NCBI RefSeq assembly: GCF_030651745.1
Contig: NZ_JAUSCC010000069.1
Coordinates: forward strand, 1-7,976
Length of the DNA: 7,976 nucleotides
DNA from: Methylophaga sp.
Lineage (GTDB): Bacteria > Pseudomonadota > Gammaproteobacteria > Nitrosococcales > Methylophagaceae
Reading direction: 5' to 3'
In this document: positions 1 through 6,372 of the stretch, in pieces
Position numbering within the stretch: the stretch's first letter is position 1
How the letters are laid out: each line of letters opens with the position of its first letter
The notes under the pieces: model-generated
What the model was told of the DNA's origin: nothing
Database searches by the model: none
Seen by the model: only the letters and a program-made list of their open reading frames with translations
Program-made: the position numbers and the translations under genes

Positions 1-94
1 TACGAACAGATTCTTCACCTTCAGAAATTTCGATCTCTGCAACATCCGATTCCTGAATCAAATCAATCAATTTTTTTATTTTACGAATATCCAT
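1..94 (-). CDS. accB: Biotin carboxyl carrier protein of acetyl-CoA carboxylase, N-terminal part (cut by window edge)
   Basis: Only the first 31 codons are present; the gene continues beyond position 1. The peptide begins [20 protein letters not shown] and continues with [12 protein letters not shown], the typical AccB N-terminus: a basic helix followed by an acidic '[12 protein letters not shown]' strand that precedes the variable linker and the C-terminal biotinyl domain, which is not in view. AccB carries the biotin that is carboxylated by AccC and then donates CO2 to acetyl-CoA, the first committed step of fatty acid synthesis. The ATG lies at 92-94, 3 bases after the aroQ stop. An AAGG Shine-Dalgarno sequence (minus strand, 105-102) sits 7 bases upstream, inside the end of aroQ, which supports this start and translational coupling. 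From known gammaproteobacterial gene order, accC is expected next, outside the window. Confidence 0.9.
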   Translation of the reverse strand, partial: MDIRKIKKLIDLIQESDVAEIEISEGEESVR

Positions 95-97
95 GAT

Positions 98-541
98 TTA
101 GCCTTGATGGTTGGTGTGTGTAATGGCAGCTTGTAATGCCAATTCATAGCCTTGTGCACCGAGTCCGCAAATTACGCCGACAGCCAAATCCGAAAAATAG
201 GACTGCTGACGAAACGCCTCACGACGATGCACATTGGACAAATGTATTTCGATAAAAGGTATTGCTATCGCAGCTAATGCATCACGAAGTGCCACACTGG
301 TATGGGTAAAAGCTGCGGGGTTTATTAAAATAAAATCATACTGTTGACGGGCTGACTGTATGGCAGAGATGAGTTCATGTTCAGCATTGCTTTGCAGAAA
401 ATTGAGCTGATGGCCATCAGCCTGTGCCAACTGTTGCAATCGAGTATTGATATCGTCGAGGGTAGTGGCTCCATAAATTTCAGGCTCGCGCTGACCCAAC
501 AAATTCAGATTGGGGCCATGCAATACTAGAAATTTCGCCAT
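98..541 (-). CDS. aroQ: 3-dehydroquinate dehydratase, type II
   Basis: Cytoplasmic enzyme of the shikimate pathway that dehydrates 3-dehydroquinate to 3-dehydroshikimate. With the ATG at 541 the protein is 147 residues, the normal size of the dodecameric type II family. Visible signatures are the N-terminal GPNLNLLG (residues 9-16), the mobile active-site lid with Arg18 and the catalytic Tyr23 (REPEIYG), [16 protein letters not shown] with Asn74 and the catalytic His80, and [14 protein letters not shown] with His100 and Arg111. The frame stays open upstream to a GTG at 586, adding 15 residues ([15 protein letters not shown]) that do not belong to the family, so the ATG is preferred. There is no strong Shine-Dalgarno before the ATG. 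It lies downstream of dsbD on the same strand (126-base gap) and 3 bases upstream of accB, an order known from Pseudomonas. It is unrelated in sequence to the type I AroD enzyme used by E. coli. Confidence 0.95.
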   Translation of the reverse strand: MAKFLVLHGPNLNLLGQREPEIYGATTLDDINTRLQQLAQADGHQLNFLQSNAEHELISAIQSARQQYDFILINPAAFTHTSVALRDALAAIAIPFIEIHLSNVHRREAFRQQSYFSDLAVGVICGLGAQGYELALQAAITHTNHQG

Positions 542-577
542 AACAACAACACACCAACACTGGAAATATAAGGCGGG

Positions 578-607
578 ATTTTGCACCAGCCAGCACTTTA
601 TTGTCCA
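578..607 (-). promoter_or_regulatory. Candidate sigma-70 promoter for aroQ-accB
   Basis: On the minus strand, TGGACA (607-602, one mismatch to TTGACA) is separated by 18 bases from CAAAAT (583-578, two mismatches to TATAAT). Transcription would start near position 571, downstream of the alternative GTG start at 586, which fits use of the ATG at 541. The rest of the gap between dsbD and aroQ (542-667) is AT-rich and shows no convincing terminator. The operon may therefore also be read through from dsbD. The match is weak and has not been tested. Confidence 0.3.
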
Positions 608-667
608 GCTTTTTAACTAAAAATCCGGCTTTTTGTCGCTAATTTCGCCGAAATACAGCTATTCTTG

Positions 668-2515
668 TTATTTCGTTTGTTGGGCCAGGAAATCCGCCAA
701 ATGAGCGTTCAACTGGGCAGCAGAGACATGACCAACCAAACGATGTGAGGTGGATTCTTCAGCATTTTTGTCATAAAACAACATGCTTGGCGGACCAAAT
801 ACCCGCAGGGCTTTTAATAATGCTTGATGCGCATTGGTGTTATCTGTGAGGTCGACTTTCAACAACGTAAAGTTCTGCAAAGTACTGACCACCTGAGCAT
901 CCCGGAAAGTGGTTTGTTCCATAGCCTTACAATCGGTACACCAGTCGGCATAAAAATCCAGCATTACCGGTTTATTGCTGAGGTTTAACGCGGATTCAAG
1001 TTCTTCAATTGAATTTACATAAGCAAATTGCAGACTTGGTTGAGAAGTTGAGCTGGCATTGCCAACACTCAGTTTATGCAAAGGCTGCAAAATAGATTGT
1101 CCGCCACTGGCACTACCAATTAATAACAAAGCGCCACTGATAAGTGACAACAGCCCGAGACCTTTCCAGAATTTTTGCCAGCCGGTAGCCTCAATCGGCA
1201 AATTATTCAGTGCGCCAAGATAAACCGCGGTAATTATTAACAAGGCGCCACTCATAAATAAAATTGCCCAGCCTGGCAGAATACGATCCAGCATCCAGAT
1301 GGCCAATGCGATCAGCATTACCCCAAAAAATGCTTTGATGTTTTCCATCCAGCGGCCTGCTTTGGGTAACAACGTGCCTGCTGAGGTGCCGATGATCAAT
1401 AACGGTATGCCCATGCCGATACTCATGGCAAACAAAGCGGCACCACCTAATACGGGATCAGCATGCTGACTGATAAATAACAAGGCTCCGGCTAAAGGCG
1501 GTGCCAGGCACGGTCCGACAATTAATCCTGATAACAGACCCATCAAAGCCACACCAAACAAGGTGCCGCCTTGCTGACGATGACTGAGCTGATGCAGGCG
1601 TTGCTGCAATCCATGCGGTAACTGTAATTCATAAAAGCCAAACATTGATAATGCCAGCAATAGCAAAATGCCGACAAAGCTGGATATGACCCAGGGGTTT
1701 TGCAGCATCGCTTGTAAATTGCCACCGAGCAGGCCGGTTAAAACGCCTGCAACGGTATAGGTCACCGACATGGCTAAAACATAGGTCAGTGATAAAACAA
1801 ACGCCCGGCGCGTGGTGATGCTTTCACCCTGACCGACAATGATGCCGGACAAAATCGGGATCATTGGGAATACACAAGGGGTAAAGGCGAGCAGTAAGCC
1901 GAGTCCCAGAAATCCAAACAAAATCTGGAGCAGATTATCGTTTTGCAGACGGTGTGAAATCTCCTCCTGTTGGCTGATTAGATTGGAGCTCATACCTGTT
2001 GGTGCAGCAATCTCTTGCACAACAGGCGTTTCTACCGCTGTTGCATCGCTGATAGCGGGCAGACTTAGAGTGATGGTCTTGCGAGTTGGCGGATAGCAAA
2101 TACCAAAGGTTTCAGAGCACCCCTGATAGTGAGCCGTTAAGGTCAGGGAGGTTGCGTCAGTTTGACTGCGGATCAAGGGTAGATTTAGCTGTATATCACG
2201 GGTATAAACCTCTGAAAGCCCAAAGTAGGCATCATTCTTCATATCCCCGGCGGGCAAGGTGAATGCACCAATCTGCACCGCGTCGTTATCGGTTATTTCA
2301 AAGCGGATTTTATCCTGATAAAGATAATTACCCTCCATGATTCGCCAACCGGCCAGAATCGTTTCGGGATTGGTGAGCACTGCATCAAAAGCAAAGGCTT
2401 CATCTACTTCAGGAGGCATATCAGCATTATTAAAGCCGAATTTTTCCAATAGGCTGGGTCGCGCTTGTGCTGAAAAACTGCTGAGCAGCATAAGCAGGAT
2501 TAAAAATTGTTTCAT
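668..2515 (-). CDS. dsbD: Thiol:disulfide interchange protein DsbD
   Basis: Inner-membrane electron transporter that takes reducing power from cytoplasmic thioredoxin and passes it to periplasmic proteins such as DsbC and cytochrome c maturation factors. The 615 residues show the full three-part design. A signal peptide (about 1-18, ending SAQA) leads into a periplasmic alpha domain (about 20-150) with Cys133 and Cys140 in CSETFGICYPP. An eight-helix membrane domain (about 195-470) carries one cysteine in each half, Cys214 in FTPCVFPMIP and Cys336 in GPCLAPPLAG. A C-terminal thioredoxin-like gamma domain (about 495-615) carries WCTDC (Cys526, Cys529) and the cis-proline region GPPSMLF. All six redox cysteines are present, so the protein should be functional. 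The ATG at 2515 gives the signal peptide directly; only a poor ribosome binding site precedes it. It is divergent from pit and probably the first gene of a dsbD-aroQ-accB transcription unit. Confidence 0.95.
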   Translation of the reverse strand: MKQFLILLMLLSSFSAQARPSLLEKFGFNNADMPPEVDEAFAFDAVLTNPETILAGWRIMEGNYLYQDKIRFEITDNDAVQIGAFTLPAGDMKNDAYFGLSEVYTRDIQLNLPLIRSQTDATSLTLTAHYQGCSETFGICYPPTRKTITLSLPAISDATAVETPVVQEIAAPTGMSSNLISQQEEISHRLQNDNLLQILFGFLGLGLLLAFTPCVFPMIPILSGIIVGQGESITTRRAFVLSLTYVLAMSVTYTVAGVLTGLLGGNLQAMLQNPWVISSFVGILLLLALSMFGFYELQLPHGLQQRLHQLSHRQQGGTLFGVALMGLLSGLIVGPCLAPPLAGALLFISQHADPVLGGAALFAMSIGMGIPLLIIGTSAGTLLPKAGRWMENIKAFFGVMLIALAIWMLDRILPGWAILFMSGALLIITAVYLGALNNLPIEATGWQKFWKGLGLLSLISGALLLIGSASGGQSILQPLHKLSVGNASSTSQPSLQFAYVNSIEELESALNLSNKPVMLDFYADWCTDCKAMEQTTFRDAQVVSTLQNFTLLKVDLTDNTNAHQALLKALRVFGPPSMLFYDKNAEESTSHRLVGHVSAAQLNAHLADFLAQQTK

Positions 2516-2551
2516 GTAAAGATCGCCACTGATTCGTTGCAGTTACAGACC

Positions 2552-2581
2552 ATTCTAACAGTCGATTGTTACATGGGTGAA
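2552..2581 (-). promoter_or_regulatory. Candidate dsbD promoter with extended -10
   Basis: On the minus strand, TTCACC (2581-2576, four of six matches to the -35 consensus) lies 18 bases from TAGAAT (2557-2552, five of six matches to TATAAT). The -10 is preceded by TG plus one base, the extended -10 signature. The predicted start of transcription is near 2545, giving a leader of about 30 bases before the dsbD ATG. The -35 lies within the inverted repeat at 2566-2589, so a protein bound there would be expected to interfere with this promoter. Confidence 0.4.
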
Positions 2582-2589
2582 TGTAACAA
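2566..2589. repeat. Perfect 9-bp inverted repeat, likely operator in the dsbD/pit divergent region
   Basis: TTGTTACAT at 2566-2574 and ATGTAACAA at 2581-2589 are exact reverse complements separated by the six bases GGGTGA. The arms are centred 15 bases apart, about one and a half helical turns. The arms end on both sides (the next base pair does not match). The repeat is not followed by a T-run, lies in a short intergenic region, covers the predicted dsbD -35 element and ends one base before the predicted pit -35. This placement suits a binding site for a dimeric regulator. I do not recognise the motif as a named operator; it is not a Pho box, whose units are direct repeats. Confidence 0.55.
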
Positions 2590-2590
2590 G

Positions 2591-2619
2591 GTGTCATGTT
2601 GTCGTTAAACTGTAATAAT
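2591..2619 (+). promoter_or_regulatory. Candidate pit promoter with extended -10
   Basis: GTGTCA (2591-2596, four of six to TTGACA) is spaced 17 bases from AATAAT (2614-2619, five of six to TATAAT), which is preceded by TG plus one base (2611-2613), an extended -10. Transcription would begin near 2626, leaving a leader of about 26 bases before the pit GTG start. The -10 shares bases with the Pho-box-like element at 2599-2616. A competing reading is a PhoB-activated promoter with a poor -10 such as CATTTT at 2626-2631, 9 bases after the Pho box. Confidence 0.4.
2599..2616 (+). promoter_or_regulatory. Pho-box-like element upstream of pit
   Basis: TTGTCGT, the linker TAAA, then CTGTAAT: two 7-base units in the 11-bp register of PhoB boxes (consensus CTGTCAT, 4 AT-rich bases, CTGTCAT). 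Eleven of the fourteen unit positions match, and the linker is AT-rich as expected. It is weaker than the boxes before phoB and pstS in this same window. A further TGTCAT at 2592-2597 is out of register. Because it covers the best -10 candidate for pit, PhoB bound here might repress rather than activate; the mode of action is inference. Confidence 0.5.
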
Positions 2620-2651
2620 TAGCCTCATTTTTGGCAACGCACAGGTGACTT

Positions 2652-4301
2652 GTGGAAATCAAAACCATTCATAAACTTGAAAAGCAGGCCTATAAAAAAA
2701 GCCATGCTGAAATAGCACGAATAGGTTTTGCCTTATTCTTCCTCGCTGCCATCCTCGCTTACAGCTTCGCCACAACAGGTGGTGTCCCCAATAATCTTTT
2801 CCTCGCTATCGCCGCCGTATTTGGTGGTTATATGGCCATGAATATCGGTGCCAATGATGTCGCCAACAATGTCGGTCCGGCAGTTGGTTCCAAGGCATTG
2901 ACCATGGGCGGTGCCATTATGATCGCCATGATATTCGAAGCCGCAGGGGCTTTCATTGCCGGTGGTGAAGTAGTGTCGACCATTAAAGGTGGCATCATTG
3001 ATCTCAACCAATTCGGCGACGATACCGATAGCTTTATCTGGGCCATGATGGCAGCTTTGTTAGCGGCAGCGTTATGGTTGAATCTAGCCACATTTGCCGG
3101 AGCGCCGGTTTCGACGACGCATTCAATTGTCGGCGGGGTAATGGGAGCGGGCATGGCCGCCGCTGGTTTTCATATTGTTAATTGGGGAACCATGGGAGCG
3201 ATTGTCAGCTCCTGGATCATTTCACCGTTAATGGGCGGCATTATTGCTGCACTGTTTTTATTGGCGATCAAAAAAACCATCATCTTTCGTGAAGATAAAA
3301 TTCAGGCTTCATATCGCTGGGTTCCTGTCTATGTGGGTGTAATGGCCTGGGCGTTTGTGACATATCTGATTCTAAAAGGTCTCGGTCAAGTCTGGGGTCA
3401 TTGGATGGAGCTGATCAATGCATTGCCACTGATTTCAATAGAGGCAAGGGCAAAACCAGCTTTTGCTACTGCATCAACCATCGGTCTGATTATAGGTTTA
3501 TTGGTTTTTGGCTTAGTGAAGAAGTCACTCAAAAGAAATATGGCTGGCATGAAAAACGATCGGCATAGCGTGAATGGACAATTCACCATTCCATTGATAT
3601 TTGCTGCTGCATTATTGAGTTTTGCCCATGGTGCCAATGACGTTGCAAATGCCATCGGGCCTTTAGCCGCGATTAACGACGCGATCATGACCGGCGGTAT
3701 TACTTCGCAGGCTGGTATTCCGATATGGGTTATGGCGGTCGGGGCTATTGGTATAGCTATTGGTTTGGGCTTGTATGGTCCACGATTGATTCGCACTGTC
3801 GGCGGTGAAATTACCGAGCTGGATCAAATGCGAGCTTATTCCATAGCGATGGCAGCATCATTAACGGTCATTATTGCCAGTCAGTTGGGGTTACCGGTCA
3901 GCACCACGCATGTGGCGATTGGCGGTGTGTTCGGGGTGGGGTTCCTGCGTGAATGGCTGGATGAATCTAATAAAATCGAACGACAGATTGATCGCGAAAA
4001 AGCTGAAATCAGAGATGATAAAAAAATGCTCAATGCCTTGCGCGGCGAGTTGAAAAAACTGGAGAAAAAACCCGCAAAATCCGTTGAGGAATATCAGCGT
4101 ATTACCGAGCTTTACCGGTTGATTGACGAAGAAGAAGCTGAGCTGAAAAAAGCCAAAAAAATCCTCAAAAAAGAAAAGAAAAACCTGTTTGTAAAACGCG
4201 ATATGGTGAAAAAGATCGTTACAGCTTGGATCGTCACTGTTCCAGCAGCGGCAACCTTATCAGCCTGCATTTTCTTTATGATAAAAGGCATCATGCTGTA
4301 A
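2652..4301 (+). CDS. pit: PiT-family inorganic phosphate transporter with cytoplasmic coiled-coil segment
   Basis: Inner-membrane secondary transporter for inorganic phosphate (usually as metal-phosphate with protons, or with sodium, in this family); arsenate is a common accidental substrate. The 549 residues carry both duplicated PiT signatures, GANDVANNVGPAVGSKA at 66-82 and GANDVANAIGP at 327-337, and both PVSTTH motifs (152-157 and 415-420), with about a dozen hydrophobic segments. A charged Lys/Glu-rich region at about 438-518, predicted coiled coil, separates the second repeat from a final membrane helix at 521-545. The start is GTG at 2652, with AGGTGA at 2643-2648 as ribosome binding site, rather close to the start. 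It is divergent from dsbD, with arsJ 60 bases downstream on the same strand and probably co-transcribed. The preceding Pho-like box suggests control by PhoB. The transported ion pair cannot be told from sequence alone. Confidence 0.93.
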   Translation: MEIKTIHKLEKQAYKKSHAEIARIGFALFFLAAILAYSFATTGGVPNNLFLAIAAVFGGYMAMNIGANDVANNVGPAVGSKALTMGGAIMIAMIFEAAGAFIAGGEVVSTIKGGIIDLNQFGDDTDSFIWAMMAALLAAALWLNLATFAGAPVSTTHSIVGGVMGAGMAAAGFHIVNWGTMGAIVSSWIISPLMGGIIAALFLLAIKKTIIFREDKIQASYRWVPVYVGVMAWAFVTYLILKGLGQVWGHWMELINALPLISIEARAKPAFATASTIGLIIGLLVFGLVKKSLKRNMAGMKNDRHSVNGQFTIPLIFAAALLSFAHGANDVANAIGPLAAINDAIMTGGITSQAGIPIWVMAVGAIGIAIGLGLYGPRLIRTVGGEITELDQMRAYSIAMAASLTVIIASQLGLPVSTTHVAIGGVFGVGFLREWLDESNKIERQIDREKAEIRDDKKMLNALRGELKKLEKKPAKSVEEYQRITELYRLIDEEEAELKKAKKILKKEKKNLFVKRDMVKKIVTAWIVTVPAAATLSACIFFMIKGIML

Positions 4302-4361
4302 TCAAACATTCATTAAGTTGACATATTCTTCATCTGGTAAATTTCTCAGGCAAATTTGAAT

Positions 4362-5582
4362 ATGCTGGATAAACTTAAAGCCTTACCGGTAGCGATTCAG
4401 CAATATCTGGTGGTGACCTTCAGTTATTGGGCGTTTACCGTTTCTGATGGTGCATTACGCATGTTGGTGGTGTTGTTCTTCCATCAGCTTGGTTACAGCC
4501 CGCTTGAAGTGGCAATGCTGTTTGTTTTGTATGAATTTTTCGGCATTGTGACAAACCTGGTGGGTGGGTGGCTGGCCGCAAGATTAGGGCTTAATGTCAC
4601 CATGCATCTGGGCCTGTTATTGCAGGTTATTGCTTTAGCAATGCTGCTGGTGGATCCGCAATGGCTTTCTGTAGCCTATGTGATGGTCGCGCAGGCGCTT
4701 TCGGGTATTGCCAAAGATCTCAATAAAATGAGCGCCAAATCCAGTATCAAAATGCTGGTGGCAGATGACGCACAATCTACTTTATTTAAATGGATATCCA
4801 TTCTCACCGGTTCAAAAAATGCCTTGAAAGGGGTAGGTTTTTTTGTCGGTGCCGCTTTGCTTTCATGGATAGGCTTTCGTGGTGCCATTTTGGTTATGGC
4901 TGCAGTGTTATTGGTTGTGTTGATTTTCAGCATCGTGATGTTGCAGCGTGATTTAGGCAAAGCCAAAAACAAACCCAAATTCAGTGATATCTGGTCAAAA
5001 AGTGCGGCAGTGAATCGTTTGTCGTTAGCTCGATTTTTCCTATTTGGTTCACGTGATATCTGGTTTGTTGTGGCGCTACCGGTGTTTTTGCATGCGCAAT
5101 TGGAATGGCCAGCGATTTATGTCGGCGCTTTGCTGGCGGCATGGGTTATTGCCTATGGCATTGTGCAGGCGTTGGCACCTAAACTCACCGGCTTTTCCAA
5201 GCAAAACGCGCCGGATGGCTATCATGTCTGGTTATGGTCTTTACCACTTTTAGTGTTGCCCTTATTGATTGCTGGCGCTGTGTATTTTCAATGGGCGGTA
5301 CTACCGGCATTAACTATCGGTTTATTGATCTACGGCGCTATCTTTGCGATTAACTCGGCGATCCATTCCTATCTGATTGTGTCTTATGCTGATGCAGCCG
5401 GTGTGTCGTTGGATGTTGGCTTTTATTACATGGCAAATGCTGCCGGCAGACTGTTTGGTACTTTGTTATCCGGCTGGGTTTATCAGGTTGCCGGCTTGGC
5501 TGCTTGTTTAGTTATTTCAGCATTGATGATTTTCGCCGCCAGCATTATTTCAAAAATGTTACCGCGGCAAGCCCAGAGCTGA
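4362..5582 (+). CDS. arsJ: ArsJ-like major facilitator, probable organoarsenical (1-arseno-3-phosphoglycerate) exporter
   Basis: A 406-residue, roughly 12-helix major facilitator of the inner membrane. I recognise it as ArsJ-like from the conserved blocks QYLVVTFSYWAFTVSDGALR (14-33), ALSGIAKDLNKMSAKS (112-127), GSKNALKGVGFF (150-161), QRDLGKAKNKPKF (195-207) and FGSRDIWFVVALPVFL (228-243). In Pseudomonas aeruginosa ArsJ exports 1-arseno-3-phosphoglycerate, made by GAPDH from arsenate and glyceraldehyde 3-phosphate; the exported compound breaks down to arsenate outside, giving resistance. ArsJ genes normally sit beside a dedicated GAPDH gene, which is absent here. The neighbours are pit upstream and phoBR downstream, matching entry of arsenate by phosphate carriers. 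ATG at 4362 is chosen. A TTG at 4356, two codons upstream, is closer to the AGG at 4348-4350 (5 bases versus 11) and remains possible. The family call rests on remembered similarity, not a search; another MFS substrate is the alternative. Confidence 0.8.
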   Translation: MLDKLKALPVAIQQYLVVTFSYWAFTVSDGALRMLVVLFFHQLGYSPLEVAMLFVLYEFFGIVTNLVGGWLAARLGLNVTMHLGLLLQVIALAMLLVDPQWLSVAYVMVAQALSGIAKDLNKMSAKSSIKMLVADDAQSTLFKWISILTGSKNALKGVGFFVGAALLSWIGFRGAILVMAAVLLVVLIFSIVMLQRDLGKAKNKPKFSDIWSKSAAVNRLSLARFFLFGSRDIWFVVALPVFLHAQLEWPAIYVGALLAAWVIAYGIVQALAPKLTGFSKQNAPDGYHVWLWSLPLLVLPLLIAGAVYFQWAVLPALTIGLLIYGAIFAINSAIHSYLIVSYADAAGVSLDVGFYYMANAAGRLFGTLLSGWVYQVAGLAACLVISALMIFAASIISKMLPRQAQS

Positions 5583-5596
5583 TAAAGCTTTCAGCG

Positions 5597-5630
5597 CTGT
5601 TATCAAACTGTCATATTTGCCCGTTAAGCT
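5597..5630 (+). promoter_or_regulatory. Pho box and promoter of phoBR
   Basis: CTGTTAT (5597-5603), linker CAAA, CTGTCAT (5608-5614): thirteen of fourteen unit positions match the PhoB consensus, in correct 11-bp register. Ten bases later comes TAAGCT (5625-5630), a weak -10 at the distance seen in PhoB-activated promoters such as E. coli phoA, where the Pho box replaces the -35. Transcription would start near 5637, about 31 bases before the phoB ATG. This implies that PhoB activates its own operon. The box begins 15 bases after the arsJ stop codon, so read-through from pit-arsJ may add basal expression. Confidence 0.85.
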
Positions 5631-5667
5631 TTACGCTACGCAAAAATACATCAGGGAACCCCCGCAC

Positions 5668-6360
5668 ATGAGCATATCGGTTTTGTTAGTGGAAGATGAT
5701 GCCGCCATACGTGACATGATTAATTTCAGTCTGCGTCAGGCAGGATTTACTTGTGAAGCCTCTAAGGATGGAGAGTCCGGTCTGGAGTGGCTGAAAAACC
5801 AGCAGCCTGACATGATTTTACTCGACTGGATGTTGCCAGGAATTGATGGCATTGAGTTTATCCGACGACTGCGTGCCAATGAGTTTTTGGCTTCAATTCC
5901 AGTCATTATGCTCACCGCCAAAGGTGAAAGCGAAGATATGGTCAAAGGTCTCAGTGTCGGTGCAGATGATTACATCAACAAACCTTTTTCACCCCCAGAG
6001 CTGATCGCTCGTATCAAAGCCGTATTACGTCGTTGCCGACCCATTGATAGCGATGATGCGCAAAAACTGCAAATGGCAGAATTAGTAATGGATACCAAAA
6101 GCCATCGGGTTTCCGTTAATGGTGAAAGAATCGAATTGGGCCCGACTGAATTCCGTTTGTTGCATTTCTTTATGAAGAATCCAGAGCGGGCTTATAACCG
6201 TTCTCAATTATTAGATTTTGTCTGGGGTGACACTGTATATATAGAGGAGCGCACAGTGGATGTGCATATTCGTCGTTTACGCAAAGCTTTAGAACCAAGT
6301 GGTCACGACAATCTGGTGCAAACCGTTCGTGGTGTGGGTTACCGTTTTTCTGCTGAATAA
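5668..6360 (+). CDS. phoB: Phosphate regulon response regulator PhoB
   Basis: DNA-binding response regulator that, when phosphorylated by PhoR, binds Pho boxes and recruits RNA polymerase to phosphate-starvation genes. The protein is 230 residues, close to the 229 of E. coli PhoB. The receiver domain (about 1-120) has acidic Asp10 and Asp11 (VEDD), the phosphate-accepting Asp53 (LLDWMLPG), Thr83 and Lys105 (NKPFSPPEL). The winged-helix output domain (about 130-228) includes GPTEFRLLHFFM (158-169), the recognition helix around RTVDVHIRRLRKAL (195-208) and the wing ending VRGVGYRF (220-227). The ATG at 5668 is preceded by AGGGA at 5653-5657. The frame extends upstream to a TTG at 5617, but that start would lie upstream of the predicted transcription start and overlap the promoter, so it is rejected. 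phoR follows after 12 bases. Matching Pho boxes occur before phoB, before pstS and, more weakly, before pit. Confidence 0.97.
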   Translation: MSISVLLVEDDAAIRDMINFSLRQAGFTCEASKDGESGLEWLKNQQPDMILLDWMLPGIDGIEFIRRLRANEFLASIPVIMLTAKGESEDMVKGLSVGADDYINKPFSPPELIARIKAVLRRCRPIDSDDAQKLQMAELVMDTKSHRVSVNGERIELGPTEFRLLHFFMKNPERAYNRSQLLDFVWGDTVYIEERTVDVHIRRLRKALEPSGHDNLVQTVRGVGYRFSAE

Positions 6361-6372
6361 CGGAGCACGCTA

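Noticed and set aside
542..586. A 15-residue N-terminal extension of aroQ from a GTG at 586.
   Set aside because: The added residues ([15 protein letters not shown]) are not part of the type II dehydroquinase fold, and the ATG at 541 gives the usual family start, [16 protein letters not shown].
612..640. TTTTTAACTAAAAA and nearby T- and A-runs between dsbD and aroQ as a possible terminator.
   Set aside because: The stem is only AT pairs with a two-base loop, with no GC-rich stem followed by a T-run on the minus strand, so it does not look like an intrinsic terminator.
2541..2560. CTGTTAG and CTGTAAC on the minus strand upstream of dsbD as a second Pho box.
   Set aside because: The two units are 13 bases apart, not 11, so they are out of register for a PhoB dimer.
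1543..4309. Several open frames of 60-130 codons opposite or out of frame with dsbD and pit, including two plus-strand frames inside dsbD and three minus-strand frames inside pit.
   Set aside because: They lie wholly or almost wholly within well-supported genes, have low-complexity or atypical composition expected of shadow frames, and show no recognisable domain or ribosome binding site.
4318..4343. A perfect TTGACA at 4318-4323 and TGGTAAATT at 4335-4343 before arsJ, resembling a sigma-70 promoter.
   Set aside because: The spacer between TTGACA and TAAATT is only 14 bases, and a start near 4350 would cut off the Shine-Dalgarno of arsJ. No acceptable -10 lies at 16-18 bases. Co-transcription with pit is simpler.
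5617..5667. A 17-residue N-terminal extension of phoB from a TTG at 5617.
   Set aside because: It overlaps the predicted -10 and transcription start of the Pho promoter, encodes no conserved residues, and lacks a ribosome binding site. The ATG at 5668 gives a normal-length PhoB.
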